Source: Sphingobacterium sp.
GTDB taxonomy: Bacteria > Bacteroidota > Bacteroidia > Sphingobacteriales > Sphingobacteriaceae
Assembly: GCA_031277685.1 (NCBI GenBank)
Contig: JAITLV010000087.1
Location: 62,001-126,000, forward strand
Length of the DNA: 64,000 nucleotides
Direction of reading: 5' to 3'
Position 1 is the stretch's first letter. Each line of letters starts with the position of its first letter. The notes beneath the pieces were generated by a model that saw only the letters and a program-made list of their open reading frames with translations, was not told the DNA's origin and did no database searches. The position numbers and the translations under genes were made by a program. Below, piece by piece: positions 19,257 through 28,667 of the stretch.

Positions 19257-19988
19257 ATGCATATACACTTTATCCAACATGAAGATTTTGAAGCTCCAGG
19301 AGCCTATTTGCAGTGGGCAATACAGCGGCAACATACAACTAGTTTTTCCAACGTATATCAGTATGATCCGCTACCTCAGGATTGCTCAACAATAGACCTA
19401 CTGGTGATTATGGGCGGTCCTCAAAGCCCAGATTCTTCCCAACAAGTATATCCCTATTTTGATGCTCCTGCTGAAATCACATTAATCAGACAATGTATTC
19501 ACGCTGGTAAAGCTGTTGTCGGTATTTGTTTGGGAGCACAATTGATTGGTGAAGCCCTATCAGCAACATACGAATCGAGTCCAGAAAAAGAAATAGGCGT
19601 GTTTACGATCCAACTTACTGCGGATGGCTTGAAGGATAAAAATATACAGCATTTTGGAGAAGAAATAGCCGTTGGCCACTGGCATAATGATATGCCCGGG
19701 CTCACCCCTGAAAGCAAGATCCTTGCGGTCAGTGCAGGATGTCCACGACAGATCGTAAAATACAGCGATTTAGTCTATGGTTTTCAATGCCATATGGAGC
19801 TCAATTCGGAAGTTATTGAGTTGCTTATCCAAGCAGAAAAAGATCTTTATGTGAAGAGCCAACAACATACATTTGTACAGACTCCAGAACAGATACGTAG
19901 TTACGATTATACGGAAATGAACAACAGACTATTTCAATTTCTTGATCACCTCGAAACAACCTATCGTCACACAAAACATAATCCGTAA
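19257..19988 (+). CDS. Class I glutamine amidotransferase-like protein (GMP synthase GATase-like)
   Basis: LLVIMGGPQSPD, VVGICLGAQLIG, GFQCHMEL catalytic elements; start likely MHIHFIQHEDF. Confidence 0.9.
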   Translation: MHIHFIQHEDFEAPGAYLQWAIQRQHTTSFSNVYQYDPLPQDCSTIDLLVIMGGPQSPDSSQQVYPYFDAPAEITLIRQCIHAGKAVVGICLGAQLIGEALSATYESSPEKEIGVFTIQLTADGLKDKNIQHFGEEIAVGHWHNDMPGLTPESKILAVSAGCPRQIVKYSDLVYGFQCHMELNSEVIELLIQAEKDLYVKSQQHTFVQTPEQIRSYDYTEMNNRLFQFLDHLETTYRHTKHNP

Positions 19989-20155
19989 AAAGAAACAGCT
20001 CACTTAGCTTGCAACATAGGCTGTGATCCACCATATAATACAACGGCCCAATGCTGAAAAAGAATAGATCAACCTCTGCAGTATCAGATTTATCCTATAT
20101 TTTGGAAATGTGCACAAAAAATACTGTAGATTTAGCTTATTAAAACAAGACGCTA

Positions 20156-20473
20156 ATGGGTTTTAAATTGAAGCATATACTAAACACCAGTGCCTTATTA
20201 ATCGTAGGCCTTTTGCTGTTTTCCTGTTCCATCAAAAAGAATGATGAAAATTTGATTTGGTACGAAAACCAAATTATTGAACAGGTTGTCCACGAACAAG
20301 ATTCGGTTTACAGGATACAGATCGGTATGATGGCCTCTTCTTTTTGGTTGGATAATAAAGAAGGAGACCGAAATGATCAATTGAGCCTTTTACAGAAGAG
20401 CTTAAAGCAGCGAAACAAACTCACTATTGGCGTAGAAAAAGGAAGCAGTAAAATCATTCGTGTTACCGATTAA
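20156..20473 (+). CDS. Small putative lipoprotein
   Basis: 105 aa with lipobox LLLFSCS. Confidence 0.55.
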   Translation: MGFKLKHILNTSALLIVGLLLFSCSIKKNDENLIWYENQIIEQVVHEQDSVYRIQIGMMASSFWLDNKEGDRNDQLSLLQKSLKQRNKLTIGVEKGSSKIIRVTD

Positions 20474-20589
20474 CAATAAGCTATTTATACCACACGATAT
20501 TAACACGAATGACTTCAACAATTTTTCATACCACAACAAACAATCGTTTCTTCAGGTAGGCTACAGATGTGACCTAGCTGCAAAAAAAA

Positions 20590-20880
20590 TTAGGCTATTT
20601 TTTCCATTAGATAAATCTGGGGAATTTCCTGTAGTTTTTCCTCGGCAATTCGTCCAAATGATAAAATATAAGGCTGCTGATTATGTTCATCTAGCCCCAA
20701 ACGGCTTTCCCAGATTTCATAAAAAATAAACTGATTTTCATCAGCAGTAGACTGATGCAGATCATATTGAATGCACTCGGCTTCTTTTCGACTCTCTTTA
20801 ACCATATGCTGCAATACACTGATGACTTCCTCCCGATAGACCGGATTTGCCTTTAAAATAGCTGTTAAATAGATTTTCAT
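20590..20880 (-). CDS. Antibiotic biosynthesis monooxygenase (ABM) domain protein, YgiN-like
   Basis: YLTAILKANPVYREEVISVLQHMVKESRKEAECIQYDLHQS...FIFYEIWES. Confidence 0.88.
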   Translation of the reverse strand: MKIYLTAILKANPVYREEVISVLQHMVKESRKEAECIQYDLHQSTADENQFIFYEIWESRLGLDEHNQQPYILSFGRIAEEKLQEIPQIYLMEKIA

Positions 20881-21488
20881 GACAATTGATTTTCTAAATA
20901 AAATACTTCATCTAAATATTCTTTATACTCTTTTTCGTAATTGTCCACACGTTCCTGTGTCGCCCCCTTCTCCATATCATGAAAATGGAAGCTTCCGATA
21001 CGTTCCAATCCAGCAAATTGATTCATTTTATGGAAGCCAAATAAGACCCCCTCATCGACAGAATGCTGATCAAAAAACTCCCCTTCCATGGTGAATGCTG
21101 TATCTGGAGCATTCCAACTGGAGGTCACAAAATATTTTTTGCCGTGCATTAACCCACCAGTACCGTAATTGATTGCTGGATTTTTACGCGAACGACCGTC
21201 ACTTCTATAAATTCCATTATTGTGTCCAGCCGTAAATACTTCATCGATATAAAGCTTCAAACGATTAGGTACCTGAAACCACCATACTGGGAAGTGATAA
21301 ACAATAATATCAGCCCATTTAAAATTTTCCGCTTCAACCATCGGGTCGAATGCATCATTTACATTGGTCACACGAGTTTCAAACCCGTTTTTACCTAAGG
21401 TCTGTACTGTCCAATCTGTAATTGTGGTATTAAAAGAACCACCCGAGTGTGCGAACTCCTGTCCACCGTTAATAATAAATATATTCAT
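20877..21488 (-). CDS. Flavodoxin-fold NAD(P)H quinone oxidoreductase, MdaB-like
   Basis: INGGQEFAHSGGSFN, ADIIVYHFPVWWFQVPNRLKLYIDEVF; start MNIFIINGG at 21488; 4-bp overlap with downstream gene. Confidence 0.9.
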   Translation of the reverse strand: MNIFIINGGQEFAHSGGSFNTTITDWTVQTLGKNGFETRVTNVNDAFDPMVEAENFKWADIIVYHFPVWWFQVPNRLKLYIDEVFTAGHNNGIYRSDGRSRKNPAINYGTGGLMHGKKYFVTSSWNAPDTAFTMEGEFFDQHSVDEGVLFGFHKMNQFAGLERIGSFHFHDMEKGATQERVDNYEKEYKEYLDEVFYLENQLS

Positions 21489-21536
21489 CTCTATAATTTT
21501 TCTTATTGATAACACAAATTTCTATCATATTTTTAA

Positions 21537-21572
21537 ATCATACAAATAATTTAAATTGTATATTTGTATCAT
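21537..21572. promoter_or_regulatory. Inverted repeat in the LysR/mdaB divergent intergenic region
   Basis: ATCATACAAAT (21537-21547) versus ATTTGTATCAT (21562-21572), 10 of 11 positions complementary. Confidence 0.5.
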
Positions 21573-21585
21573 AAAAATAATAACT

Positions 21586-22482
21586 ATGAAATGGAACTTA
21601 GAATGGCTTCGCACCTTTAAGGCAATTTACGAGACTGGTACATTGTCCGCAGCTGCACAAGAACTGTTTATTTCACAACCCGGTGTGAGTCTACATCTCA
21701 ACTCCCTGGAAGCATTTACTGGGCACAAACTTTTTGATCGGTCAGCACGTAGGATGGTACCAACAGAAAAGGGTAAAATTCTATATAACTATATTATAGA
21801 TCCACTAAAGAAGCTCGAAACCGGGGAGCAGCATTTTCACAAACGGGCCCTGGATGAGCGTATTACCATTAGTGTTGGAATGTGTTTTGAGACCTTTCAA
21901 TACACCTTAGAGGAGCACATAGCACAACTTCCTTTTAATCTCATTATTAAATTTGGAGAATACCCTCAGATGCAACAGGATTTGGACAATGGCCTACTGG
22001 ATTTGATTATCACACCACAAAAAGGTAATCAGCAGAACTTAGTCTATCAGCCTTTTTCAAAGGAACGTATTGTATTGATTGCAGGCTGCCAAACGGAAAC
22101 AACTGAGCTGGAAACCTTGCTCAACGATAATAAGATTAAAGAAGCTGCACTACTATTGAAAAGACAATTATGGTACAGCACTGCGGCAGATATGGATCAC
22201 CTCAAGAACTTTTGGTCAACACATTTTGGCGAACACCCAGATTTCAGTCCCAATTACATTGTACCCAACATCAGCTCCATTATACGCTGTCTTAGTAATA
22301 ATAAAGGTTTTTCCATTGTTCCTGATTTTTTGTGTGCAGAAGCCATTGCTTCTGGCAAAATTAAACTCGTCTGGGAAGGGCAATCACCTGTTGAGAATAC
22401 ACTGTATTTTGGCACACGTAAGAAAACAATGTACCAGGAAGAGATTGGTCAATTGGAAACATTGTTACAGGAAAAATGGTAG
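21586..22482 (+). CDS. LysR family transcriptional regulator
   Basis: MKWNLEWLRTFKAIYETGTLSAAAQELFISQPGVSLHLNSLE HTH; preceded by TATATTTG. Confidence 0.93.
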   Translation: MKWNLEWLRTFKAIYETGTLSAAAQELFISQPGVSLHLNSLEAFTGHKLFDRSARRMVPTEKGKILYNYIIDPLKKLETGEQHFHKRALDERITISVGMCFETFQYTLEEHIAQLPFNLIIKFGEYPQMQQDLDNGLLDLIITPQKGNQQNLVYQPFSKERIVLIAGCQTETTELETLLNDNKIKEAALLLKRQLWYSTAADMDHLKNFWSTHFGEHPDFSPNYIVPNISSIIRCLSNNKGFSIVPDFLCAEAIASGKIKLVWEGQSPVENTLYFGTRKKTMYQEEIGQLETLLQEKW

Positions 22483-22488
22483 ATTCCC

Positions 22489-23085
22489 CTATTGATTCAG
22501 CATCTTGCTTAAGAATTCGGGAGTCACGCCAATATAGGCGGCCACTTGCTTTTGTGGAAGACAGGCAATCAAGCTAGGATATCGTGTACAAAATCGCTCA
22601 TAACGATCCTTTGCAGTCAAACGCAAGTTTTCCATCGCACGGCTTTGGTAATAGACCAAGGCATTTTCAGCTAATATCCTGAAATAGATATTTAACTGTG
22701 GTATATCCTTGTACAACTTATTCAGATCTGCTTTTGCAATCATCGCGACCTCAGAATCAAAGACTGCATCTACAGCAAGATAGCCTGGTTCACCTGTAAC
22801 TAGGCTATACATATCCCCTATCCACCAACCTTCTGGAGCAAACTGCTGAATATACTGATAGCCCGTTTCATCCACGCAATAACTCCGTAGACATCCCGAA
22901 ACGACAAATAGTGCATATCTGCTGACATCGCCTTCCAGCAACAAAAATTGTTTCTTCTTGACCTTTTTGAATTTTACAAAAGAAAAGAAAAGCTCCATTT
23001 CCTCTGCATTGAGATCAATCTGATGCTGTATGCTCTCTGCTAGTATGTGTTGATTCATGCCATAATATGGATTGATATACGACAA
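22489..23085 (-). CDS. Crp/Fnr family transcriptional regulator
   Basis: cNMP-binding fold plus C-terminal HTH (QKQVAAYIGVTPEFLSKML). Confidence 0.88.
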   Translation of the reverse strand: MSYINPYYGMNQHILAESIQHQIDLNAEEMELFFSFVKFKKVKKKQFLLLEGDVSRYALFVVSGCLRSYCVDETGYQYIQQFAPEGWWIGDMYSLVTGEPGYLAVDAVFDSEVAMIAKADLNKLYKDIPQLNIYFRILAENALVYYQSRAMENLRLTAKDRYERFCTRYPSLIACLPQKQVAAYIGVTPEFLSKMLNQ

Positions 23086-23180
23086 ATATAGTTTATCCCG
23101 AAATCCAAACCAAGATTTCCATCAATTGTTTACTACTTGTAGAAAGCCAATAACTCTGGCGATCTACAAGCAGAATAACA

Positions 23181-24584
23181 TTAGATATTGATCGAAGGTC
23201 TTCCTGAAGCAATGGTGTGCGCTTCTTTCATGCCCTCTGAGTAGGTTGGATGTGCATAAGAAATTCGAGCCATACTATCTGCGGTAATTTCATATGCTAA
23301 GCCCACAACTGCCTGTGCTATGAGATCCACCGCTCGCGCACCAAGGACATGTACCCCCAAAAGCTCTCCATAGACAGGATCTGCCAAAACTTTCACAAAC
23401 CCCTGCGTATCCATGCCAGCGCGTGCACGGGCATTGGCAGAAAATGGAAAGCTTCCAATGGTATAATTTACCCCCTTAGCCTTGAGTTCTTCTTCAGTAA
23501 AACCTACTGACGCGACCTCAGGCCAAGTATAGACGACTGCCGGTATTTGATCATAGTGTATTTTTGGCTTTTGACCATTGATCTGTTCGACAACGAACAG
23601 TGCTTCCTCTTCCGCCTTGTGGGCCAGCATAGCTCCGCCGATTACATCTCCGATCGCATAGATGTTGGGTACTGCGGTTTGCAACCGATCATTTGTTAGA
23701 ATTGCCCCCCTGACATCCAATTCAACAGCCGTATTTTCCAGTCCCAATCCCTCGGTATAGGGACTCCGCCCAACAGCTACCAAAACATAGTCAGCCTCGA
23801 TTTCCTGTATCTGCCCTACGCGGTCTTTGAACGAAACCTTCGCTGTATCTCCCAAATTCTCTACTTTATAGACCGCTTGCTGAAGTAAAATACGAATCCC
23901 ATCATTTGATAGTATTTTTCTTAACCCTGTCCCAAGTTCATGATCCATATTCGCGAGGAGGTGATCCGCATATTCGATGATCGTAATCGCTGTTCCAAGT
24001 CTATTGAATATGGAAGCCATTTCTACACCAATAACACCACCTCCAATAATAACAAGGCTCTTCGGTTGCTGTTTCAGAGATAAAGCTTCAGTAGATGTAA
24101 TCACCCTTTTTTTATCTATCACTACACCAGGGATAGTCGCTGGCTTCGATCCTGTCGCGATGATAATATTACTTCCCTGAATAAGATCAGTACCATTATC
24201 TTCCTTAACAACACGTAATGTTGTATGATCTACAAATGAAGCTGTACCATGAATAACTGCAACCTTATTTTTCCGCATGAGAAAATTAAGTCCCTGCGTA
24301 TTTTGTAAAACCACTTTATCCTTACGTGTATACAACTGACCAAAGTCCACAGATAGCTCATTTGCCATAATGCCATGTGTTGCAAAATGATGTACAGCTT
24401 CATGATAATGGTGAGTGCTATCCAAAATAGCCTTCGTCGGAATACAGCCGACATTAGTGCATGTTCCACCTAATGTATTGTATTTTTCAATCAATACTGT
24501 TTTATACCCCAATTGAGCTCCGCGAATAGCAGCAACATATCCACCTGGACCAGAGCCAATAATAACTAAATCATAATGTTCCAT
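23181..24584 (-). CDS. lpdA: Dihydrolipoyl dehydrogenase
   Basis: GGTCTNVGCIPTKAIL redox motif, FAD/NAD GxGxxG motifs, C-terminal HAHPTYSE-type motif (ISYAHPTYSEGM). Confidence 0.95.
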   Translation of the reverse strand: MEHYDLVIIGSGPGGYVAAIRGAQLGYKTVLIEKYNTLGGTCTNVGCIPTKAILDSTHHYHEAVHHFATHGIMANELSVDFGQLYTRKDKVVLQNTQGLNFLMRKNKVAVIHGTASFVDHTTLRVVKEDNGTDLIQGSNIIIATGSKPATIPGVVIDKKRVITSTEALSLKQQPKSLVIIGGGVIGVEMASIFNRLGTAITIIEYADHLLANMDHELGTGLRKILSNDGIRILLQQAVYKVENLGDTAKVSFKDRVGQIQEIEADYVLVAVGRSPYTEGLGLENTAVELDVRGAILTNDRLQTAVPNIYAIGDVIGGAMLAHKAEEEALFVVEQINGQKPKIHYDQIPAVVYTWPEVASVGFTEEELKAKGVNYTIGSFPFSANARARAGMDTQGFVKVLADPVYGELLGVHVLGARAVDLIAQAVVGLAYEITADSMARISYAHPTYSEGMKEAHTIASGRPSINI

Positions 24585-24914
24585 ATTTCAAATTATTTAA
24601 GGTGCTTAGCTTATTTTCTCGTTTTTTATACCTATCCTTCCATTCAAATATGCAGTACATTAAAAAAATACCAATAAGTATATTAATAACAAACACAAAA
24701 ATCCATAAAAGATAAATAAAACCAATAAAAGATTATTAAACAAAACAAATATAAAAATAAAATACCGTTTAGTATATTATTTTTAATCCCTTAAAATTTA
24801 AATATGAGAAAAATATAGGCTATTAGCCCTATCCCCAAACTCATGGTATTTATGCGAGAATGTTTCAGATATTTTATAACTTCATAACGAATAGCTATTA
24901 AAATACATTTTTCC

Positions 24915-25385
24915 ATGAAGGAACATCAATACAAGGCCAGGATTGAATGGACAGGTAATTTAGGCAGTGGTACAGATCATTATAAAAACTATGAAAGAAG
25001 CCACCAGATCAGTATACAGGACAAAGTAATTATCCAGGGCTCATCTGATCCAGCGTTCCGAGGAGATCCCGCCAAACATAATCCCGAAGAACTGCTGCTA
25101 GCTTCTTTATCCTCCTGCCATATGCTATGGTACCTCCATTTCTGTTCAGTCGACAATATTATTGTAGAAGAATACATTGATCATGCGACAGGAATCATGA
25201 TCGAGGAAGAAAGCGGCAAGGGATTTTTCAAAGAGGTTATACTCGCTCCTTCTATCCGTGTCCAACAGCCAGAGATGATAGCCAAGGCGATAGCACTTCA
25301 CAAAAAGGCCAGTGAGTATTGTTTTATTGCAAATTCAATGAATTTTCCGGTACTCCATCAGCCCCAGGTAAAAACGACAGGATAA
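24915..25385 (+). CDS. OsmC family protein
   Basis: PEELLLASLSSCHMLWYLHF motif. Confidence 0.92.
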   Translation: MKEHQYKARIEWTGNLGSGTDHYKNYERSHQISIQDKVIIQGSSDPAFRGDPAKHNPEELLLASLSSCHMLWYLHFCSVDNIIVEEYIDHATGIMIEEESGKGFFKEVILAPSIRVQQPEMIAKAIALHKKASEYCFIANSMNFPVLHQPQVKTTG

Positions 25386-25386
25386 T

Positions 25387-26085
25387 CTATCTGTTCCCCA
25401 GTCGTTCCTGTAATTCTCTTCTAAAAGTAATCCCAACGGGCAGATTCATATTATTGATCTGCACCATACCATGTTCATACTTGCTGACCTTATTGATGGA
25501 GGCAATATATGACTTATGGATGCGGACAAATTTGGAAGCAGGTACCTGTTTTAAAATCTGTTGTGTAGTACTGGCAGTGAGGTATGTCTGTGCTGCTGTC
25601 ACAATTTTCACATAATTCCCAAAGCTTTGAATAAAGTCAATTTGAGCAAGCTTTACCTCAATCAACCGTCCATCCATTCGAATACTAATTGTTTTAGGTT
25701 CTTCTTCCTGCGAAATAAGCGTAGTATTAGTATAGGAGAGAAAACGCTGTATTGCCTTGAAAAAACGAGGAAAAGATATTGGTTTCAACAAGTAATCAAC
25801 AACCCCATAGTCATAGCTTTCCAAAGCGTATTCAGAATACGCTGTCGTCAATATTGTTTTAGGTGGATTATCCAACATCTTCAGAAATTCCATTCCTGTA
25901 ATTTCAGGCATATCAATATCGAGAAAAATAAGGTCAACCTTATCATTCCTCAAAAACTCCAGTGCTTCAAATGCATTGTAGCATTGGGCAACCAATTCCA
26001 GATCAGCACTTCTTTCGATATAATTTACCAATACATAATGTGCTGCTGGTTCATCATCAACTACAATACAACGCTTTTTCTCCAT
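25387..26085 (-). CDS. LytTR family response regulator
   Basis: Receiver (LIFLDIDMPEITGME) and LytTR domain (VRIHKSYIASINKV). Confidence 0.95.
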   Translation of the reverse strand: MEKKRCIVVDDEPAAHYVLVNYIERSADLELVAQCYNAFEALEFLRNDKVDLIFLDIDMPEITGMEFLKMLDNPPKTILTTAYSEYALESYDYGVVDYLLKPISFPRFFKAIQRFLSYTNTTLISQEEEPKTISIRMDGRLIEVKLAQIDFIQSFGNYVKIVTAAQTYLTASTTQQILKQVPASKFVRIHKSYIASINKVSKYEHGMVQINNMNLPVGITFRRELQERLGNR

Positions 26086-26087
26086 GA

Positions 26088-27098
26088 CTAAAGATTTATG
26101 GCCAATGATACTTCAAACTCTTCTTTACTCGAATTTGTATTTAACTGATATCGATTCGGATATAATAGCTTCAATCGTGCCACCGTATTTTCCAAACCTA
26201 TTTTTGCTGAAAAAACATTCCGCTTTTTCACGGGAACTGAATTTCTTACATGCAAATATAAGTTCCCTTTTTCAATCTTGATGGAAATCGCTACGTAACA
26301 ATCTTCTATACTACAGGTACCATGCTTAAACGCATTTTCAACGAATGTTATCAAAAGCATCGGCGCGATTTGATAATTGATTCCCTCTTCCCGCTGATAA
26401 TCAAAGTCTATCTTCGTACGATAGCCTAGACGTTCACGTTCCAATTCAATATAACTGGATATAAAATCAATCTCATCATCCATCGAAACAAATTCTCTAT
26501 CGCTACTTTCCATTTGATAACGAAGCAATTGTGACACTTTTATAATCAGCTCAGAAGTTCGTTCCGGAAATTTGAGACTCATGCCATAGATCGTATTTAA
26601 TGTGTTAAACAAAAAATGGGGATTTAGCTGCTTTTTCAGATTAGACAATTGGGTCTGATTGGACAATAGTTCTCTTCGTGTTTTCAATCGCTGAAAGCGA
26701 TAGAATTCGATAAATTGGATACTACCCAAAATACAGATTAACGATCCTAAAAGTACCCCCAATTGATAATGAAATGTTTTCTGAGCGAGATTTTTATACA
26801 AAAAGCAATTCTTGTAGATGACATTTTCAGTTATTTCTTTTAGAATCAAAGCGAAAATCAGCAGGATGACGACGGAAGTAAACGCGTACAGTATGGCTTT
26901 ATTCTTTTTGAGCAAAAGCGGCAACAAAAAGAAACGATTCACCTGTGCATGAATATATAAGATCAGGAAATAGATCACTCCCATTAAAAAACCTTTCCAG
27001 CTTAAAATCAGAATCCAGTCATTCAACGTGAAGAGGATAAACGAAAAAACCAATAATGTGATTTCCTGTATGATCTTATTTTCCAGAACCTTTCTCAT
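26088..27098 (-). CDS. LytS-type sensor histidine kinase
   Basis: LKKQLNPHFLFNTLNTIYGM, IAPMLLITFVENAFKHG; four N-terminal TM segments. Confidence 0.95.
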   Translation of the reverse strand: MRKVLENKIIQEITLLVFSFILFTLNDWILILSWKGFLMGVIYFLILYIHAQVNRFFLLPLLLKKNKAILYAFTSVVILLIFALILKEITENVIYKNCFLYKNLAQKTFHYQLGVLLGSLICILGSIQFIEFYRFQRLKTRRELLSNQTQLSNLKKQLNPHFLFNTLNTIYGMSLKFPERTSELIIKVSQLLRYQMESSDREFVSMDDEIDFISSYIELERERLGYRTKIDFDYQREEGINYQIAPMLLITFVENAFKHGTCSIEDCYVAISIKIEKGNLYLHVRNSVPVKKRNVFSAKIGLENTVARLKLLYPNRYQLNTNSSKEEFEVSLAINL

Positions 27099-27185
27099 AA
27101 TCCCTTATTTTGTAAAAATCTGTTACAAAGTAAAAGTATTAAGTTTATAACCACCGAAAAATAAATGACGAATTAAATTGGTCAC

Positions 27186-27213
27186 TTTTAAACGTTATAG
27201 ATCATTTTAAACG
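27186..27213. promoter_or_regulatory. Candidate LytTR-type direct repeat upstream of RND operon
   Basis: TTTTAAACG at 27186-27194 and 27205-27213, 19-bp spacing, in the divergent intergenic region. Confidence 0.45.
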
Positions 27214-27268
27214 GACTCTACAGCAGTGTTGGTACTTATCTTCGCTTCCATAAAATGATATATAACCT

Positions 27269-28657
27269 ATGCTGAAATTGAATTTAGTGTTGTCATTGGC
27301 TGTATCACTTGCGACCTCAACCTTATTTGCACAAAAGCTTACCATCCGAAATGCCGTAGACCAAGGTCTTGCAAATTATGGAATTATCAAAGCAAAAGCG
27401 TATTATGTCCAGTCTTCACTACAGACCAACGAACAGGTAAAACGCGACTTCTGGCCTAATTTGACCGTTGCAGCCCAACAGGATTTTGGAACCATCAACG
27501 GACAGAATGGCCCTTTGTATGGATTTGGAGGACTTGGTGTTGCTTCTTCTGGAGCAGCACTTCCAGAACAAAATTGGAATTCTGCTTTTGGGGCCCTTTA
27601 TCTCGCCAACATCAACTGGGATATTTATACCTTCGGTCGCAGAAAGGAGCGCATTGAATTAAGCAAAGCCGACAGTAAACGATTGGAAACTGATCTGCAA
27701 CAAGAACAGTTTCAACACAAGATTAAGATTGCTGCGGCTTACCTAAATCTACTTGCGAGCCAACGTCTCCAAAGAAATCAACAGAAAAACCTGGATCGCG
27801 CCTTAGTTTTCTTTAACATCGCTGCAACAAAAGCCAAGAACGGGATTTTACCCGGTGTTGATTCAACATTGGCTTCTGCAGAAGTATCCCGTGCCAAAAT
27901 CAGTTTAAATCAGGCAGGAGAAAATGTAAAGGAGCAAAACAACAAATTGACTGTATTGATGGGAATCAATTCAACGGATCTACAGATTGACACTACCTTG
28001 GTCACAAAAACACCAGTTCAGCCAGTTGCGACAGACCCCACATTGGTCGATAACAACCCGGTTCTTCAATATTACAAAAGTCGAATTGAGGTTGGTGAAC
28101 AACAGCTTAAACTGTCCAACAAAGAATTTTTACCTACATTGTCTGCATTCGGTGTTTTCCAGGCAAGAGGTTCTGGATTCAAAAGCGAATACATAACAGA
28201 CCTTCACGCTTTTACAAGAAACTACTGGGAAGGTGTTCGTCCCAACCGACAAAACTATCTTTTGGGTTTGGGAATCAATTGGAATCTAACTTCAATCGCC
28301 CGGATTAATAAAAAAATCAGCGCTCAGCGATATACAAACGATGCTTTGCGGGAGGAATATCAAACTGCCGCTGCACAATTTATCGCACAACTAGACGCTG
28401 CCGATGTAAAGATCAGATTAGCCCAACAGAGCGATATCGAGGCCCCAAGGCAAGTGTCAGCTGCCCTACAGGCCTACAATCAAAAGATGGCAATGTATAA
28501 AAACGGTCTCGCAACGCTTGTCGATGTCACCCAAACCTTGTATACACTTAACAGAGCCGAGACCGATCGCGAGATCGTCCATATCAACCTTTGGCAGTCA
28601 CTTTTACTGAAAGCCGCTGCAGCTGGCGATTTCGATATTTTCAATAAAGAACTATAA
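27269..28657 (+). CDS. TolC family outer-membrane efflux protein
   Basis: Signal peptide, two TolC repeats, coiled-coil composition. Confidence 0.93.
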   Translation: MLKLNLVLSLAVSLATSTLFAQKLTIRNAVDQGLANYGIIKAKAYYVQSSLQTNEQVKRDFWPNLTVAAQQDFGTINGQNGPLYGFGGLGVASSGAALPEQNWNSAFGALYLANINWDIYTFGRRKERIELSKADSKRLETDLQQEQFQHKIKIAAAYLNLLASQRLQRNQQKNLDRALVFFNIAATKAKNGILPGVDSTLASAEVSRAKISLNQAGENVKEQNNKLTVLMGINSTDLQIDTTLVTKTPVQPVATDPTLVDNNPVLQYYKSRIEVGEQQLKLSNKEFLPTLSAFGVFQARGSGFKSEYITDLHAFTRNYWEGVRPNRQNYLLGLGINWNLTSIARINKKISAQRYTNDALREEYQTAAAQFIAQLDAADVKIRLAQQSDIEAPRQVSAALQAYNQKMAMYKNGLATLVDVTQTLYTLNRAETDREIVHINLWQSLLLKAAAAGDFDIFNKEL

Positions 28658-28667
28658 ATAACACAGC

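Noticed and set aside
20460-20729. 89-aa plus-strand ORF
   Set aside because: Overlaps the end of the small lipoprotein and the antisense of the YgiN-like gene; no recognisable features
25561-26091. 176-aa plus-strand ORF
   Set aside because: Antisense shadow of the LytTR response regulator 25387..26085
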